From: Ophiura sarsii
Taxonomy: Eukaryota; Echinodermata; Ophiuroidea; Amphilepidida; Ophiuridae
Direction of reading: 5' to 3'
Length of the DNA: 64,000 nucleotides
Assembly (NCBI GenBank): GCA_035610835.1
Contig: CM069455.1
Span: 39,649,278 to 39,713,277, forward strand
Each line of letters opens with the position of its first letter. Position 1 is the stretch's first letter. Shown here one piece after another: positions 12,301 through 63,871 of this stretch. The notes beneath the pieces were generated by a model. That model saw only the letters and a list, made by a program, of their open reading frames with translations, was not told the origin of the DNA and did no database searches. A program made the translations under genes and the position numbers.

Positions 12301-13313
12301 TACACAGAGAAAACGATGTACAAAATATCGCTGTTCAATTTCGGTTGTACACTTTTTCAAACAACAGATGTGTAAAAGTTATACATCGTTGTTTAAAGAA
12401 GACAACATTTTTTTAAACAGGTGTTGTTTACAGTATAAAGAACGCCGTTCACATCAATACAAAGTGATCTTGAACAACGTTGTTCACTTGTGACGTCACA
12501 AGTCACGTGTCACAATGATTCGTTCGCGATATGCTGCAAATTAATGGCCGCCGTATTTCGTTCGGTAAACAAATTTCGATTTTAAATCATAATTTTAAAG
12601 ATTTTGCTGGCAAGATGGGGAAATACAATCAAGAAAATAATGAAATATGATGACCAAAGAACCGATATAGTTTGATGATAGACGGCGAAGATGGATATTT
12701 TTTGCAAAAATATAATTTTAATTTCGCGATTTTGCTCCACAGACAGAAGGCATCCGAATTCGACAGTTCTGCCGTTCTGTCTGTGTACTTCAACACAAGA
12801 AATTCAAGTCTTCAAATCGTGCTGGAATTTTAAACAACTACCAGTAAACAACCCTGTTTTTTTAACAACCATCATTTAAACAACCCTGCAGTTTTAAACA
12901 ACCACCATTAAACAACCCTGGTTATTTAAACAGGCCAATTTCATCCATGAGGATTGAACAACTTTCTTTGAACAACCCAAGATGATTGAACAACTTTCTT
13001 TGAACAACCCAAGATGATTGAACAACTTTCTTTGAACAACCGAAGATGATTGAACAACTTTCTTTGAACAACCCATGAGGATTGAACAACTTTCTTTAAA
13101 CAACCCTTGAAAATTGAACAACAATTTTTAAACAACACCAATGTGTAAAATCTGATTTTAAACATGTTGTTTAAAAAGTTAAACAACTAGGTGTTTAAAA
13201 CTTTAAACAACCCCAGATGTTTAATATTTTGAGCAACAAGTTGCTCAGCTCACCCGTCAAACAGCAGTTGTTCAATTTTTTAAACATGTTGTTCACTTTT
13301 TTTTTTACTGTGT
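12301..13313. mobile_element. Element built of TTGAACAAC / TTTAAACAAC words
   Basis: Ends TACACAGAGAAAA and TTTTTTACTGTGTAA form short inverted termini. The interior is crowded with AACAAC, GTTGTTT and TTTAAAC words in both orientations, including five tandem copies of a 32-base unit (12950-13100) with TTGAACAACTTTCTTTGAAC. Frames within it are repeat artefacts. Confidence 0.55.
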
Positions 13314-14230
13314 AACGCGGTTATATTAAAGTGAGGTTTTACAGTTCGGAAAACTTCTCTCTGTTCTTGGCAGCACCGAAATATGATTAAAACCATAGGT
13401 TGTAGTTGTAATGACCGTAAAACGGCGCATGTTGCTATTAAACTTGGGACATTGGTGATTTGGATTTGCGATCAATATTATCATTCAAAGAATGCTTCAA
13501 CTTCAATCATTATCACGGGTATTTATTTTGTAGTTAATGAATTTGCAAATAAAAAAGTAAAATATACCATTTCTTATTTTATCAAAAGTCAATCGTCTAC
13601 TTGTAGGACCCGAACTCCGTCATGTCCGTAATAATTGCAGATTCAAAGATACTCACCGGCTACAGAAAACTGTGTAATGGCTAAAAACAAAAATGCAGTT
13701 TTGCCTTTTTTCTGAAATGTTTTGGAGTTATTATGACCAATGGTGGTATTTTTAAAAACATTTTGGTGTACAATTTATTACGTCACAAGCGTGCTTGAAT
13801 AATGTTTCTCTCGACAAATTGCTGAGGCATTTGTTGGGGCAAGTGGTCCATAGGAGTATGGGGCAACTGGCCCACCTGCAAAAACTTATTCAAAATTGTA
13901 AAATAAATTTTGAAAATAAGTCATTAGTGTCAATAAATCATGACTCGGTATGGAAATTTGAATAGAATATGAAATAATTCACAGTCATTCTTTCTAGTTT
14001 TAGACATTTTGGGTCTCATACCACTATTTCTGCTATTGAATGATTACATGACATGGAATTAATTTAGAATGGATTAAACCTCGGTATTATTACAAATTAG
14101 GCCTAGGCCTACATATTTATTATATTTTGAATGGTGTCTGTAAAGATATTTGCAAGTGCGAAATATCATGATTGGTGTATTTTATTCACTACTTTTTTGT
14201 GTATATTAACCGTTGGGTCATCATTGTCAT
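13314..14230. other. Intergenic, no gene seen
   Basis: No coding signal. Near 13845-13885 it has GGGGCAAGTGGTCC and GGGGCAACTGGCCC, and at 14170-14225 text like 600-660, so it may hold a decayed extra piece of the duplicated block. Confidence 0.4.
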
Positions 14231-14381
14231 ATTCACTAACTTCGCCTGGTAACATGAAAAGCTGGCCAAATATCAACATGGTTATAATGATGATTATATG
14301 AAGTAAATAAAATCATTAAAGAAAGGGTATATATACATGTAGACAAATGTATGGGGCATCCGAATATCACAACCACGTAAC

Positions 14382-14978
14382 CAGTCAACTGTAGAACGGG
14401 GCCCGTTTCAATTGAGGGCGCTCTAAAACGACGGGTGTACGTAACCAAGGTAACCCGCACCCGTCAATTTGCGCAATGATTGAATTTTCGCCTTTTACCC
14501 CCAATTATTTACATAAAAAGTAACTATCCATCGACCCCAACAACACACGGCACAAGCCAAAATTATGTTTTTTTTGACCGGTTTGCTGCGATGAGACCAC
14601 CATTTTCTATACGAGATTACACTGTTTTATAGAATTTTTAGGGTAACTGTGATAAATTTTACATTAAATATAAGCCCTATAGTATTCCGAAGTGATGCCT
14701 TTGTAACGGTTATCTCTGTGATAAGAGAGTTATTTCGTTGTTTAAAATCGGCAAAATTGGCTTGTTATGAATTTTGAAAATTACTGTGACGTGAAGCCGT
14801 TCCCTTGGAAACGCAGTCCCGTTCCAAAGCCCGCCCTCTATTGAAAAGTGTTTTTGTTCGTATTCCGGCGGGCGACGGACTACCGTTACTTGATGAATTG
14901 TCGTGTAAAAAGTGACGGCAGTGCGTCACTAAATAGAGCGCCCTCAATTGAAACGGGTCCCCGTTCTACAGCTGACTG
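14382..14978. mobile_element. 597-bp inverted-repeat element with 5-bp target duplication
   Basis: Termini CAGTCAACTGTAGAACGGGG (left) and its near reverse complement (right, ending GACTG) continue inward through CCCGTTTCAATTGAGGGCGC, giving arms of about 45 bases. GTAAC flanks both sides (14377-14381, 14979-14983). Copy A near 400-410 has a single GTAACC and no insert, giving an exact empty site. Superfamily not determined. Confidence 0.85.
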
Positions 14979-15050
14979 GTAACCATTTAACTAGGTTCAT
15001 ACCCTTTTATCTAAAACATGAGCAGTCGAGAATGTCGCTTGCTGTATACA

Positions 15051-16151
15051 CAGTCAGCTAGCATGTCACGCAAATGGTCGCTATTTTCTTTTTCAGCCAG
15101 CGCGAATGACCTCGCTCGGCCAACGGACATTTGTGCAAGGATGAAAACGAGAAGAGTTTTAAATTTGCTATTTGTGTGTCATTTTAGGTAAAATCTCCAC
15201 TACAAACTCCTTATTATGGTTGGTAAGGCTTCAATCTTAATCAACATAGGTGATTTGATCCTTTAAAATGATGTGTAGGACCTAAAATAATGAAAATAGT
15301 ATCGCAATTTTTCTGCAATATTTACATTGAAAAGTGTCTCCATAAATTTGCCATATCTCGTTAAAAATGGTCACTACCCTCCTGAATATTTCGCAGCAAA
15401 TAAAGTGTACGTTTTCGTCTCCGTAAAATGTCAACATTCGGAAGGCTTATTGCTTCAAACGGTCAAGACCAGGAAAATAAGATGAACAGATGATTTTAGT
15501 TTGGAACATTTTGCACATTCTGTCATTCTCTGTGTAGAAAGTCGCGTTACCGATCGATGAACCTATTGTCCCGTCAGAGTAAAGTAAACCAACCGTGCGT
15601 GTAGTGTCGCGGGAAACACATGTATTTCAAATGGATATCTCTAACATATGCTATGTCTATACAGAGAGCATGTGGAATTACAACAAAATTCCGATCTTTG
15701 CACCAAAACTGTATATTTCATGTGATTATTTGAAGCAGATAATCATTCTCTACCCTTCTAATCTTTTACTATATGAAAGATCAATGCTTCAAATGGAAGT
15801 CTATGTTAGCAAATTGATATTCAAATGCTCCAAACGGTCACGACCAGCGTTTTTAATCGCATAACACATAATTATGATAATTTTACCTCGTTTTTAAATC
15901 AAGAATTACATCATTTTATACAGTCATAAATGTACAATATCTGATATGAAATGATAGCAGAAAATGATAAATCAAACAACTGTGACTAAAACAGTCTACA
16001 TACATATTCTGGTTTTATGAGAAAGCGATCTAAAGTGAGCTCTTCTATTCGGAAAATTTCGGAAACCATCGGAGCTTGCATATTGCAGTTGCATCCCGTG
16101 AAAAGAAAAAATGACCTTGCCATGCACAGAGCGTGACCTGCTGGTTGACTG
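15051..16151. mobile_element. 1.1-kb inverted-repeat element with CAGTCA ends
   Basis: Begins CAGTCAGCTAGCATGTCACGC and ends with the imperfect reverse complement (GCGTGACCTGCTGGTTGACTG). Copy A near 475 reads straight through the insertion point. The end hexamer matches the 597-bp element, so they may be related. Internal frames are short (longest 89 codons); the word CAAACGGTCA-GACCAG occurs twice. Confidence 0.75.
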
Positions 16152-16552
16152 TAAAGTACACCATTATTATTACTGCTATTAACACGTTAACCACGAAAAC
16201 TGTACAAAAAACCCCGCAAAAAACATGGGTTTCATGAGACATGTATCCCTTTTACACGTTAAATAATATGGAAATGTGTTTGTAAAGAAAATATGTCAAG
16301 TTTCCGTGTTGTCATTCACTGATTTCTGTGTATTCTAACCGTTGCGACCAGTTGCCCCAATGATGGGGTATTGTTCCACGCCAAGTTTTCAGTTAGTGGT
16401 AATTGGCCTTTTCTTTAGATATTTTTTAACATTAATTATGTTATGTTAACAGTTACATGGGTGATATAAATTCCATAAATATTTACACGAGCTTTAATCT
16501 TTTATAATTATCATGAAATATGCTTAACCGGACCAGTTGCCCCATTTCCCCC

Positions 16553-17702
16553 CTATTCACATTGGTATGGATTTGCGTCAGTATGAATCCGTACACGACT
16601 GGTCTTGGCACTTAAATCAGAAAAACACTTATCGCAAAAGGGAACATTGGTATGGTTTCTCTTTTGTATGTATCTTTTCGTGGCGGTTCTTGTTACTTGA
16701 ACAGGAAAAACTCTTATCACAGTACGAGCATTGGTATGGTTTCTCTTTTGTATGAATCCGTTCGTGTCTGATCTGGTGACTCGATACGGAAAAACTCTTA
16801 TCACAGTACGAACATTGGTATGGTTTTTCTTTAGTATGAATCTTTTCATGACTGGTCTTTTGACTTGATTGGGTAAAACTCTTATGACAGTATTCACATT
16901 GGTATTGATTATTTTTACTATGAATTCGTTCATGTCTCGTCTTCGCATTTGAACCAGAGAAACATTTATCGCAATACGAGCATTGGTATGGTTTCTCTTT
17001 TGTATGTATCCTTTCGTGGCTGGTCTTGTCACTTGAACTGGTAAAACTCTTATCACAGTACGAGCATTGGTATGGTTTCTCTTTTGTATGAATCCGTTCA
17101 TGTACGGTCTTCGAACTTAAATCAGAGAAACATTTATCGCAATACGAACATTGGTATGGTTTCACTTTTGTATGTATCCTTTCGTGGCGGGTCTTGTTAC
17201 TTGAACTGGGAAAACCCTTATCACAGTATGAACATTGGTATGGTTTCTCTTTTGTATGTATCCTTTCGTGGCTGGTCTGGTGACTTGATGAGGAAAAACT
17301 CTTATCACAGTATGAACATTGGTATGGTTTCTCTATATTGTGAACCCTTTCATGCCGAGTCTTATCACTTGAATGAGAGAAACTCTTACCACAGTATGCA
17401 CATCTGATGGATGAACCGTTATACCAATACCTTCGTAGTTGCTTGTTACGACGTCGTTGATGTGTCTTGAACCTGTCAAAGTTACTGAAGAGTCTGTGAT
17501 TGTGATATTTACACGCTAAAGGCTTCAGTTGGTTTCCAATATCATTTAGCATGGCCATTATATTGCTGGGAATGGGAGGGAATACAGAAAACAAGAATGC
17601 ATTTGAAATTAAAAATTTAAAGATATTGTCCACATGTAGAGACAAGACAACCAACAATAAGATTTGTTCTGAAATTGACTTTTGTTTGACCTTGTCCCAC
17701 AT
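16553..17702 (-). CDS. C2H2 zinc-finger protein B, frameshifted at the 3' end
   Basis: The open frame 16629-17702 (357 codons) begins MWDKVK and carries nine consecutive C2H2 fingers with HTKEKPYQC linkers, colinear with gene A but with four fewer. Near 16636-16643 one extra base compared with gene A shifts the frame: the tenth finger ends as QCSLLR and stops. In the next frame the remainder of a finger (CDKCFSDLS, with the first zinc-binding His replaced by Arg) runs to PYQCE and a stop at 16553, the ending found in gene A. It is either a slightly shortened functional gene or an early pseudogene. Likely DNA-binding if expressed. The Met-Ala-Met segment conserved with gene A starts near 17552 and is an alternative start. 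Confidence 0.75.
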
Positions 17703-17751
17703 TTGTGCTCTAAATCAAATTAGCTACTGAGACTGCCGCATTCCGCCTTAT

Positions 17752-18623
17752 ACCCAGCTGGCCATTTTACGTTTTTTAAACGTTAAAAACACGTTTCAAG
17801 TTGGTGAAAAAAACGTTTTGATATTACGTATTAAAAACGTATATGTGTGGAGTTTTTTATGGGTTTTAATAACGTTTGCATGTAACGTTTTGAAAACGTT
17901 AATATAACGTGAAAATAACCATATTTAAATGATTTAGTCTTGCAAGATGTTTCAAATACGTTTTAAAAACATGTTTAAAACGATGTTTAACACGTTTTAA
18001 AAACGTTTCACAAACACGAAACCTAATTATAACCAATTTAAAATGTTTTTGAAAACCTATATTAGATAATTGATAATTAATTGATAATTAACTGGCAATT
18101 TAAAGACCAATTCAATAATTTGGCTTCTTATTAACATTCTCCAACAAAATTGTTCATGTGTTTGGGAAGTAATGTTCTTATTTGCCATTTAATTATGAAA
18201 TGATACATGTAGCAGATCGAAAAACAATATGAAAGGAAATAAATATACAATCCATAGTGTTACCAAACCAAAATAACCCAGGTAAGTGCGCATGCGTGTA
18301 ATTGCCTACGTTTTTAAAAAACGTTTTAAAAACGTTTCGTAAAAAACGAAACTTATGGTCCAGGACCATAATATTTGGTTTAATTTAGGTTGTAATATAA
18401 CGTTCTATAAACGTTTTGATTTCGTTTCAATCATGTGTTCGTTTATAAGTATTGTGACAACATTAATTTAACGTTTTTATAACGTTTTGATAAAACGATT
18501 TGCAATAAAAAAATATGCTTTGAAACTGTAACGTTTTTAAGACGTTTTAAAAACGTTTCACAAAAACAAAACCTAATTAAACCCAATTCAAAACGTTTTG
18601 AAAACGTTTTGTGTTTACTGGGT
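17752..18623. mobile_element. AAACGTTT-rich element with ACCCAG ends
   Basis: ACCCAGCTGGCC at the left and CTGGGT at the right are the only inverted ends. The interior carries dozens of AACGTTTT, AAAACGTT and near-palindromic forms, some as close as 12 bases. Absent from copy A. The first bases resemble those of the element at 21731. Confidence 0.6.
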
Positions 18624-18636
18624 ATACACCTATCAG

Positions 18637-18937
18637 TTGTAAGACGCACTATACGACCCCCGGTAGAGGTGCGTCGTGGGTGCGTCGTTTACCAATAATT
18701 CTTGACGGAGGGTACGTCAGTGGCAGCCTTTGGTCCGTCAAAAAAATGACGGAGGGTGCGTAAAGGTCCGTCACTTTACATGGGTGCGAATGGCTGATAG
18801 CTTGACTGAGGGTGCGTATTTGGATGGCAATGGTCCGTCGTTTTTTTTGACACAGGCTGCGTCATGGTACATGAGAAGTTGACGCACCTCGGCAAAGTGA
18901 CGCACCACTCCCGGGGGTCGTATAGTGCGTCTTACAA
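18637..18937. mobile_element. 301-bp TIR element (GACGCACTATACGAC)
   Basis: TTGTAAGACGCACTATACGA and its reverse complement bound the element, followed inward by CCCCCGG/CCGGGGG. The inside repeats GGTGCGTC and GGTCCGTC. A wider inverted pair (ACACCTATCAGTTGTAAG at about 18626 and its complement ending near 19166) encloses both this and the next element, so one is nested in another. Confidence 0.75.
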
Positions 18938-18944
18938 GTTCCAA

Positions 18945-19140
18945 GGGCGCAGATCCAATCTTGAAAGTGGGGGGACATTGCCATTTTTTCACTAGATCGC
19001 CAACCTTGATTGATGTATCACCACAAAAAGTGGGGGTGGGGGGGGGCATTTGATATTGTGTCAGGAAGTGGTGGGGGGGGGGGGGGGGACGTGTCACCCC
19101 CCCCCCCCCCCCCCCCCCCCCGTCCCCCGGAATCTGCGCC
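18945..19140. mobile_element. G/C-rich hAT-like element
   Basis: GGGCGCAGATCC and GGAATCTGCGCCC are inverted ends around long G and C runs. No clear target duplication. Confidence 0.45.
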
Positions 19141-19192
19141 CGGCTTGCTTACAACTGATAGGTGTATTATCGTGTTGGGTCACATGATACCT

Positions 19193-19542
19193 CAGTGGCG
19201 TAGCTAGGTTATTCATATTGGGGGGCGATACTGAAAATGAACCGACAATAGTTGTGTGAGTCAAGAAATGCGCGCGTACAACGTTCGACTTTACACCTTT
19301 TTTTGGCACGCTCGAGGTACATTTTGGCTCTAAACAAGTTTGTAGCAAAGAATGTTGCATATTATTGGGGACACAGCGCGCGAATCTTTTTTCATCTGTG
19401 TACTTTTGACCATCATAATTCTATGATTCCTGTGGTCAAATGAACCGACAGTGCCAATCTCAACCGACACGACGTCAATATTGGGGGGGGGGGCGGGGGG
19501 GGGGGGGGGGGCGATCGCCCCCTCCCTCTGGCGACGCCACTG
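19193..19542. mobile_element. 350-bp hAT-type MITE with 8-bp target duplication
   Basis: Ends CAGTGGCGTAGC and GCGACGCCACTG are inverted repeats. TGATACCT (19185-19192) and TGATGCCT (19543-19550) flank it, matching the 8-base duplication of hAT transposons with one change. The interior (TTTTGACCATCATAATTCTATGATTC, in part) is shared with 21200-21300. Confidence 0.8.
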
Positions 19543-19555
19543 TGATGCCTACAGT

Positions 19556-21117
19556 ATTAATAATAATAATAATAATAATAATAAAAGGGCATTTATATAA
19601 TGCGCCTCACATTGTGAACACAACCCCGAAGCGCATAACATACATAAATGAAAAAATATAAGAACATAATAAAGAAGCTATACATCATAGAATACACATC
19701 AGAAATTACATAAAGTACAAATACAACAACAACAACTTGATCTGCAAACATGACCAGCAAGGATGTTAAATATAAAGTACAATGCAGTCTACTATGCACA
19801 ATATATAAATTAAAAAGATGTCTTCAATGACGTTTTGAAGGATTGCACTGATGCAGCACGTCGGACATGTTCGGGAAGAGCATTCCATTCCTTCGGTGCA
19901 GCGATGAAAAAGGCTCTACTGCCGTAAGTCCGTTTAGCAGATATGGCCGCACGTGGGTACTTGAAGGAGCCCTTTGGATCTTGATCTTAAAGTCCGAGAA
20001 GGATGGTAAGGTATGATGAGTTGTTTGATGTAGGTAGGTGCAAGATTGTTGCAGGGACTTTATATATACAACAGGAGAAGTTTAAAAAGAATTCGCTTTC
20101 TGATTGGCAACCAATGTAGATCCTTTAAAATTGGCGTCACATGGTCGCGTTTTCTGGCACCGGTAACCAGGCGTGCAGCCGAGTTTTGTACGCGTTGGAG
20201 TTTTAAAATATCTGTATCCGGGAGTCCATAAAGAAGACAATTGCAACTGTCCAATCGCGATGAAATGAACGCGTGAACTAAACGCTCTGTTGTAGAACGA
20301 TCAAGGTATTTGCGCAGTTGACCGAGAGTCCGTAGAGAAATACATTTTTAATGTGATTTGACATCATGAGCTGGCCATCAATGAATACACCAAGATCTCT
20401 TACACCATCCACAGGTCTGATGTCCGAGTTCCCGATTTTGACACTTGGAATAGCTCTGTCATTTTGAAAACGTGATCTGATGTACACAATCTCAGTCTTT
20501 GCATCATTTATTTTGAGTTTATTTGACGTTGCCCAAGATCTAATATCAGTAACACAAGCTTCAAGTGATGATATGGCCTCAGCCTGGGATGGATGATCAA
20601 ACACCTTATACAACTGTGTATCATCTGCATACACCATTTCATCAATTCCATGAGCTTTCAAAATATCTTGGATGGAACCAGAATATAAGATAAATTGAAT
20701 TGGACCAATAACTGATCCTGGGTTACTCCATAGATAAGCGAATGTTTCTGAGATAAAGTCTGTCCAATGACAACCGACTGGTCGCGATCACATAGATATG
20801 ACTTGAACCATTTGTGGGGAATTCCTGTGACACCGTACCTATCCGTGAGCCGTGATAACATCAATTCATGATCAATGGTGTCAAACGCAGCTGAAAGATC
20901 CAACAGTATAAGAACTGCTTCCTTGTTTTCATCAACCGCGCGAAGAAGGTCATTCTGAACACGTATTAATGCTGTCTCTGTCGAATGGTATTTCCTGTAC
21001 GCAGATTGAAGATCATTATGGAGTTCGTTTTCATCAAGATACTAATTGCATTTGAGCAGATACAACACGCTCAAGAATCTTGGACAAGAAAGGCAAGTTC
21101 GAGACAGGTCGATAGTT
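19556..21117 (-). pseudogene. 5'-truncated non-LTR retrotransposon (LINE), reverse transcriptase remnants
   Basis: Read on the minus strand: NYRPVSNLPFLSKILERV near 21110, then DLSAAFDTIDHELMLSRL (20840-20903, RT motif with catalytic Asp), GIPHKWFKSYLCDRDQ, YADDTQLY (about 20615-20640, the YxDD box), LQRVQNSAARLV (about 20180-20220), DLHWLPI, and AAPKEWNALPEHVRRAAS (about 19845-19900). These are the usual C-terminal landmarks of CR1/L2-like LINEs. Several frameshifts and stops separate them, so it is dead. The 3' end is a (TTA)n tail (19556-19584 on the plus strand). Inserted within copy B. Confidence 0.88.
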
Positions 21118-21378
21118 CAGGGGGGGGGGGGGGGGGGGGGGTGGGTGAAGGGGGTAAGAGTGCCCCTCCTGAAAAAACAATTATTGCCTTTTGGGGACAC
21201 ATGCGCGGGTAGCGTGCGAAAAAATTCCATCTGTGACATTGTACGTTTGACCCTCATAATTGCATGATTCTGCTTGTCAAATGAACCGACAGTGCCAAAT
21301 TTAACAGTCAATGTTAAGGGTGGGGGCGACCCCCCCCCCCCCCCCCCACCCCCCCCCCTCTTGCTACGCTATCTACTG
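21118..21378. mobile_element. hAT-like G/C-rich element fragment
   Basis: Shares GGGGACACA, CATCTGTG, TTTGACC-TCATAATT and CAAATGAACCGACAGTGCCAA with 19370-19460 and ends in a C run and TTGCTACGCTA, the right end also present in copy A at 2478-2490. Confidence 0.6.
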
Positions 21379-21730
21379 GTAAAAAATACCCATCTTTTTA
21401 TCCCCCCCCCCCCAACAATTAGGACCTCTTTATTTCTGACCCCCTCATTTTTTCCAACAACCACCCGCCCCCACCAATGTATTTATGAACACTCACTAAA
21501 TGACCATCATAAATAATAAGCTTACCTGTTGATGTTACAGCCCGAATCTTTATCTAGAAATCCGTTGCGTATAAAACGAATCACTCGTAAAACTTGTGAT
21601 AATCTTTTCAAGTTGCGTGCTCTCTTTACGTCAAATGGTGCTACTTGCTCGTTTCAGCATCAACATAGTAGGTACATGTAATCAAATCAAAACGCTCGGG
21701 TTAAAATGACAAAAAAACAATATCGTCAGT

Positions 21731-22284
21731 ACCCAGCTAACCATATTACGTTGTTAGAACGTCGTGGCAAGGTTTCACTTTCGTTCTTGGAACGTTATGA
21801 TTAAAAGTTCAAAGAACGTTGTGAACGTGATCCAACGTTAGGAGAACGTTTATTTGTCGACACATTTTTACGTTGTATGAACGTTAGTCATGAACGTTTT
21901 CACAACGTTATCACAACGTCCTAAACGTTTAAAACACTTTCTTGAAATTCTGTTAGTTATACCATTACGTCCAAATGACGTTTTTATACTGTCTTTATTA
22001 CGTTATCGGAACGTCGTGACAACGTTCATGGAACGTTGCGATCCAACGTTAGAAGAACGTTTATTTGTCGACACATTTTTACGTTGTTTGAACGTTAGTA
22101 ATGAACGTTTTCACAACGTTATAACAACGTCCCAAACGTTTAAAAAACTTCTGTTAGTTATACCATTACGTCCAAATGACGTTTTTATAACCTATTTATT
22201 ACGTTGTTGGAACGTCGTGACAACGTTTCACTTTCGTTCTTGGAACGTTATGATTAAACGTTCAAAGAACGTTTATTTGTCGAC
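21731..22284. mobile_element. AACGTT-rich element, cut by assembly gap
   Basis: Begins ACCCAGCTAACCATATTACG, like the start of 17752. AACGTT occurs about every 15-30 bases. A roughly 200-base unit (21835-22030 and 22046-22260, with TTTATTTGTCGACACATTTT) is tandemly repeated, which probably caused the assembly break. Confidence 0.6.
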
Positions 22285-22384
22285 NNNNNNNNNNNNNNNN
22301 NNNNNNNNNNNNNNNNNNNNNNNNNNNNNNNNNNNNNNNNNNNNNNNNNNNNNNNNNNNNNNNNNNNNNNNNNNNNNNNNNNNN
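22285..22384. other. Assembly gap of 100 N
   Basis: Exactly 100 N, the usual placeholder for a gap of unknown size. It sits inside a tandem repeat, so true length and possible missing exons of the receptor gene are unknown. Confidence 1.
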
Positions 22385-23238
22385 TGTTGACAAAAAAACA
22401 AAATAGTCTCGTTCCACGTTTTACTTCTCATGTGTGCACGCGTGTATGTAAACATAGGCGGACAATCAACTAGGGCAATGCTGTGAATGCGATCAACTGT
22501 TGCGAAGAACGCGCAACGCACCTACTCCATGTGACCTGTTTTTCCGAAGATTTCCGATCTCAATTTGAAATGGTTCTATTGGTTTACACGTACTTGCGCA
22601 GAATTTTTCTGTCGGTTTAAAATGTGTACAAAATGGCGGAGTTCTGCGCATCTCGGAGAAGTAATAATCATGACGTCACTTCTAGTCTTGTTTTCGTGTC
22701 GCATGGCAAAGGTCGAGGGGTTGTTGCCATATCATTGGGCTAATCATATTGAAGGGTTCACACCTCTCAGCCGCCCTCTTATGTCGCTATCTTGCAGGCT
22801 CCGATATTTGTACAGCTTTAGCGTCCGTACGGTAATATTGATGACTGGGGGATGTAGCCTAGGGTTCGCCATAATCATTGGGCTAATTGCGAGACCAAGG
22901 CAACACGGAACAAAGAGGCCGTGGACTCAGTGACTCAGTATATTACTAAATCATATAATATAATACAAAATAGCATCCAAATAGCTTAGTATATTACTAA
23001 ATGGCATCCAAATAGCTGAAATAACTTACTGTGTCCTCTTACCTTCATATTATAACAATATCAATTACATTTTACAACAAAATCGCTTCAGAAGATGATT
23101 AATGCAAGTTATTAATATTAGCAAATGCCGCGAATTTTAGGGGTTTGTGAAAAGGTTTACGACTTAGAAACGTCGTTTCAAATGACGGGGTCGCTAATCT
23201 CCCCCGTCAAAAACACCTTATTTTCTAAATATCTTGTA
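22385..23238. other. No gene recognised
   Basis: One open frame of 122 codons from 22565 has no family features and no clear coding bias. An early exon of the downstream receptor could lie here but I cannot identify one. Confidence 0.35.
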
Positions 23239-23242
23239 TTAA

Positions 23243-23601
23243 AGGGACACAATGTCATGTTGACTTGTTTTAATTTTAATTCATTTACTTCAGAATTTAA
23301 GATGAACATTAAAAATTGCCATTTTTGTTGTTTCTACTAAAAACCAACCCAGCAAAACCTGATTAAAACAATGTTTTAAATATGTTGGAATACCACCCTT
23401 AACCATGTAAAATGCTGGTTGCGGCTCTACCAGCATTTTTGAATCGACGTTTTGTTGAACAAAGAGGGCTGATTTTTTAAAAATCCTTATAAGGTGTAAG
23501 TTCATACATGTAATACAATTGTAAAAATATACAAATCCCAGTTTTTATCATATATTTTTGTAATTGAGGGCGCTGCCTCCACCACATCTCTTAATGCCGC
23601 T
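23243..23601 (-). mobile_element. TTAA MITE family 2, inserted beside a splice acceptor
   Basis: AGGGACA at the left and CTTAATGCCGCT at the right are inverted ends; TTAA flanks both (23239-23242, 23602-23605). The interior is the reverse of 25955-26327. The right target duplication ends only 17 bases before the first coding base of the receptor exon at 23623. Confidence 0.85.
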
Positions 23602-23622
23602 TTAAATATTATTTTTCCACAG

Positions 23623-63871
<40,249 letters not shown>

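Larger units (their letters stand above)
14231..21730. repeat. Segmental duplication, copy B (insertion-expanded)
   Basis: Aligns to 1-2830 in several blocks (14270-14380, 14984-15050, 16155-17725, 19171-19185, 19543-19555, 21357-21730). The gaps between blocks are separate insertions, described below. Copy A without them shows they arrived after the duplication, or were lost precisely from A. Confidence 0.8.

Noticed and set aside
12894..13186. Minus-strand frames with repeated KKVVQSSWV
   Set aside because: Reading of the 32-base tandem unit in the TTGAACAAC element.
15595..15864. 89-codon frame inside the 1.1-kb CAGTCA element as transposase
   Set aside because: Too short and without a recognisable catalytic motif.
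22565..22933. 122-codon frame upstream of the receptor as first exon
   Set aside because: No signal-peptide profile, no matching phase-1 donor that I could justify, no domain likeness.
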